This document shows positions 61,394-64,000 of a stretch of 64,000 nt of DNA, in pieces. The stretch lies in NCBI RefSeq assembly GCF_016889765.1, contig NZ_CP069533.1, forward strand, positions 124,001-188,000. Direction: 5' to 3'. Each line of letters begins with the position of its first letter. Position 1 is the first letter of the stretch. The translations under genes and the position numbers were made by a program. This DNA comes from Corynebacterium minutissimum. Lineage in GTDB: Bacteria > Actinomycetota > Actinomycetes > Mycobacteriales > Mycobacteriaceae. The notes under the pieces are model-generated. The model ran no database searches. It had not been told where the DNA came from and worked only from the letters and a program-made list of their open reading frames with translations.

Positions 61394-63003
61394 GACTCTT
61401 CCTTTGCTTCGGTTTCTTGGTTACGGGTATCACTCCAGCGATCGAGATTCCACCCGATGCCGGCAGGGCCAGTGTAGGGCACCACGCCCGTGACAGCGCG
61501 GTCAACGATGAAACTCCGGGGCTGTGCAGATACCGGGATCGACGGCAGGTCCTCCCAAAGCTGTTGCTCCAGCTCGCGCAACGCACGAGAGTTCTTCACG
61601 CTGGAAGTTGGGGCGGAGTATTCACGAAGCGGGTCCACAGGCCCTAAATAGACATCGATGCCAGCAAGCCCCGTGGTGGGGTCAGCGGCAAGATTCGCTC
61701 GGGTGACGCGATCTCCGGAGCGATCCTCGATGGTGATTCCGGAGGGCTCGCACACAGCACGCAATTCCTCCAGCATGGCCTCGTAGCGTGGATTGGGCGC
61801 CAAGTACCCCACGCCGATGGTCGTGCCTGCCAGGCCGCTTGCTACCGCTGGCTCAATGGGCACCCTGCTTATCGACGCCATCTGCGCCGCCACCGGATCA
61901 TCGTGCGGTACGGTGCGAACATGGACCGCGGGAACCTCCACGCCAGACTGGCGACTGGCGGCATCCGCCAAACGCTCGGTGTCCACGCAAGCAGCGAAAG
62001 CCTGACGAGCCCACGGCTGGGAAAAGAGTCCAGCGTCGGAGAAAGTGAAGGTATCGGTAAGGGTCCCGACTACCGGGGTGACGTCGAAGGGATTACCTTC
62101 GGCATTGCGGTCCAACCAGGAAGGTTCCTTGAGGTGGGATTCGGCAACGCGCAGTTCTTCGGACTCGACAAGCGCGGAAGCGTCAGTAGTATCGGGCCAG
62201 ACCACGACCTCGTCGAGTTCCGGCTTGTCGCCATAGTAGGAGTCATTGGCCTTCAACACGATGGCGCCCGAGTCTTCCACGCGGTCAATGACGTAAGGGC
62301 CAAAGGATACCTGCAGCTCGGGGTCAAAGTGTCCGGGTTCGGTGGAAAAACCTTCGCGCCAGGTCTGGGCCACGTCCTCAAGCATCGACGGATCCTGGGC
62401 GTGCAATGCTGCGTTGAGTTCCTCCACGCTCATCCCCGAGCGGTGCGCAATCGCATGTGCAGGAAGAACGGTGCCGGGGCCAAAAAGATAACGCCAGCGC
62501 GAACCAGAATCAGGGTTGAACCATACCGTGAACTCCTTTGACTCCGGCGCGCACTCCATCGCGGCGATATCCGCTACCAAGGGCAGGTGGGACTCAAAGG
62601 TTTGGCTGAGTAGGCCCGCGGTGTACGACAACAAAAAATCGTCGCAGGTGACCGGAATACCATCAGCAAATTTCGCCTGGTCCGTGATCTTAAAATCTAC
62701 GTGCGCACCTGGGTGCTCTGCATCCGAGGGGTAATACTCAGCGTGGATCAGATCCGAGTTCGGGACCATTTGTCCGGCGGGCCCAGGGACGTACATCGCC
62801 GGATACATACGGCTAGCAATCTGCGGGGCGCCCGTAGCATCACCCCATGGCGTTGCCGCGTTCGTGCTGGCTAGGCGCGCATCGGTGAGAAGGCCGAAGG
62901 AGGGGGTTGGGGGGACGTCGTCAAGCGCGGCGTCCCGGTCTTCCCCGCATGCGGAGGCGGTTACCGCTACTGCCAGCAGTGCCGCCCCAAGTGAGCGACG
63001 CAT
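61390..63003 (-). CDS. peptide ABC transporter substrate-binding lipoprotein (family 5)
   Basis: A 537-residue solute-binding protein of the oligopeptide/dipeptide type. Lipobox TASAC (Cys19) follows a 19-residue signal. The body has FADGIPVTCDDFLLSY and SFGPYVIDRVEDSG, found in family 5. No permease or ATPase genes are in the operon, so it is either an orphan or works with a distant transporter. It lies between secF and apt, a position kept in corynebacteria and mycobacteria. Confidence 0.85.
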   Translation of the reverse strand: MRRSLGAALLAVAVTASACGEDRDAALDDVPPTPSFGLLTDARLASTNAATPWGDATGAPQIASRMYPAMYVPGPAGQMVPNSDLIHAEYYPSDAEHPGAHVDFKITDQAKFADGIPVTCDDFLLSYTAGLLSQTFESHLPLVADIAAMECAPESKEFTVWFNPDSGSRWRYLFGPGTVLPAHAIAHRSGMSVEELNAALHAQDPSMLEDVAQTWREGFSTEPGHFDPELQVSFGPYVIDRVEDSGAIVLKANDSYYGDKPELDEVVVWPDTTDASALVESEELRVAESHLKEPSWLDRNAEGNPFDVTPVVGTLTDTFTFSDAGLFSQPWARQAFAACVDTERLADAASRQSGVEVPAVHVRTVPHDDPVAAQMASISRVPIEPAVASGLAGTTIGVGYLAPNPRYEAMLEELRAVCEPSGITIEDRSGDRVTRANLAADPTTGLAGIDVYLGPVDPLREYSAPTSSVKNSRALRELEQQLWEDLPSIPVSAQPRSFIVDRAVTGVVPYTGPAGIGWNLDRWSDTRNQETEAKEES

Positions 63004-63006
63004 GAT

Positions 63007-64000
63007 TTAGCGCCCGGGGCGCCACGAGACGCCGCCAGACTCCTCAGTACGGGGCTGCGATGCCGCTGCTGGCGACGCCACGGTGCGAAGAGGTTTCTCC
63101 CCGGAAGCGTCAGAGACGCGCGAGCCCTCCGCGCGGTAGGCTGCGACAACCTCGTTGTGCTTCTTCACGCTCTTCCGCTTGTTGGCCAGGGTCACCAGCA
63201 AGGTCGTTGCAAAGAAGATGGAGGAGAAAATGCCCTCGATGACACCAATGAACTGAATCAGCGCGAGGTCGCGCAACGTACCGATACCCATCAACCAGAT
63301 AGCGACGATGAAAAGTGCGATGATGGGCAGCGCGGAAATCACGGACGTCGAGATTGAGCGCATCACCGTCTGGTTAATGGCCAGGTTGGTGAGCTCGGAA
63401 TAGGTCTTAGAGCGCTGGCCTTCGAGGCCGGTTGTATTCTCATCCACCTTGTCAAAGACGATGACGGAGTCATAGAGGGAGAAGGTCAGCACGGTCAGCA
63501 GACCAATGATGACCGCCGGGGAGACCTCGAAACCAAAGAGAGCGTAAATACCGGCGATAAAGACACCGTCAAAGATGAGCGCGAGAATAGCGGCAAAAGC
63601 CATATCGCGCTGCAAGCGCACAGCCACGTAGATGGTCGCCACGACGAAAAAGACGAGCATGGCAATGATCATGCGCTGGGTAATCGATGAGCCCCAGGAT
63701 TCCGAAACAGTGGAGGAACCAATTGCATCGGGGCTAGGCGTGCCGTTCTCATCTTCGACCTGGAATTTTTCAAAGATGGCTTGGCGCGCCTGGTTCACCT
63801 CTTCTGCGGAGAGGCGCTCCGAAGTGACCTCGAGGGTCTCGGAGGAACCCGCGCCGACAATCTGGACCAGCTCTGGCTCGATGCCAGTGGCTTCGGTGAA
63901 GGTCTCTTCAACCTGCTCGGTGGTGAGGTCACCTGCCGGCATGGTGAGCTTGGTCCCGCCCTCGAAGTCGAGGGACAGGGTAAAGCCGCGGATGGCAATC
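63007..64000 (-). CDS. secF: protein translocase subunit SecF, 5' end outside the window
   Basis: The frame enters from the right edge and reads ...FTLSLDFEGGTKLTMPAG, the SecF periplasmic signature, then a periplasmic domain and several membrane helices (from residue 90 of the visible part), including VFDKVDENT and a helix with TTLLVTLANK. SecF helps pull exported proteins through SecYEG together with SecD. The C-terminal 60 residues are charged. Complete 3' end at 63007; the start codon is not in the window. Confidence 0.95.
   Translation of the reverse strand, partial: IAIRGFTLSLDFEGGTKLTMPAGDLTTEQVEETFTEATGIEPELVQIVGAGSSETLEVTSERLSAEEVNQARQAIFEKFQVEDENGTPSPDAIGSSTVSESWGSSITQRMIIAMLVFFVVATIYVAVRLQRDMAFAAILALIFDGVFIAGIYALFGFEVSPAVIIGLLTVLTFSLYDSVIVFDKVDENTTGLEGQRSKTYSELTNLAINQTVMRSISTSVISALPIIALFIVAIWLMGIGTLRDLALIQFIGVIEGIFSSIFFATTLLVTLANKRKSVKKHNEVVAAYRAEGSRVSDASGEKPLRTVASPAAASQPRTEESGGVSWRPGR

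Overview
The window is a block of chromosomal core genome from a Corynebacterium. The evidence is the actinobacterial gene neighbourhoods (secF/peptide-binding lipoprotein/apt/rel; alaS-ruvX-mltG-aroE-prepilin peptidase-aroC-aroK-aroB-aroQ-pepQ-efp-nusB; infC-rpmI-rplT; polA-rpsA-coaE-uvrB-uvrA), the corynebacterial luciferase-like monooxygenase/FMN reductase pair, small secreted helical peptides and frequent leaderless start sites. From memory, synteny is closest to Corynebacterium species of the aurimucosum/striatum/minutissimum type; I could not test the species.

Layout. 1-3.6 kb (minus): an alkaline phosphatase lacking its N-terminal part, then rplT, rpmI and infC (AUC start) behind a structured leader, then a serine-hydrolase-like lipoprotein that overlaps uvrA. 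3.6-11.5 kb: uvrA, then plus-strand genes for an MBL-fold hydrolase, a DoxX protein with a long charged tail, a HelD/HelR-type RNA polymerase motor and an APP1-type phosphatase. 11.6-23 kb: two universal stress proteins, uvrB, DUF4259 and DUF4185 proteins, coaE, rpsA, a methyltransferase, an RDD protein and polA. 23.1-27.1 kb: a tRNA-Leu(CAA) with a short variable loop, a small secreted protein, a DUF368 transporter and a polar amino-acid ABC importer. 27.1-43.2 kb: a long minus-strand run for translation and shikimate-pathway functions (nusB, efp, pepQ, aroQ, aroB, aroK, aroC, A24 peptidase, aroE, mltG, ruvX, alaS, rarA, phosphotransferase-like gene, aspS). 43.4-49.7 kb (plus): zinc metallopeptidase, Pit phosphate transporter, a HEPN-like/CBS fusion, a drastically shortened luciferase-like monooxygenase plus its FMN reductase, and L-serine dehydratase. 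49.7-52.1 kb: hisS, an MBL hydrolase and tpx. 52.2-56.2 kb: cyclophilin, two paralogous small secreted peptides, an HNH endonuclease, a DUF421 protein and a nested inverted repeat. 56.2-64 kb (minus): secreted 5'-nucleotidase, rel, apt, peptide-binding lipoprotein, and the 3' part of secF.

The best candidates for new biology are the HEPN-like/CBS fusion, the two tandem secreted helix peptides (53.3-54.1 kb), the monooxygenase that has apparently lost three internal segments in frame, the start-codon hairpin of the 5'-nucleotidase gene, the class-I-shaped tRNA-Leu, and a recurring -10 hexamer placed 7-8 bases before start codons. I saw no CRISPR array, prophage, complete insertion sequence or rRNA operon.
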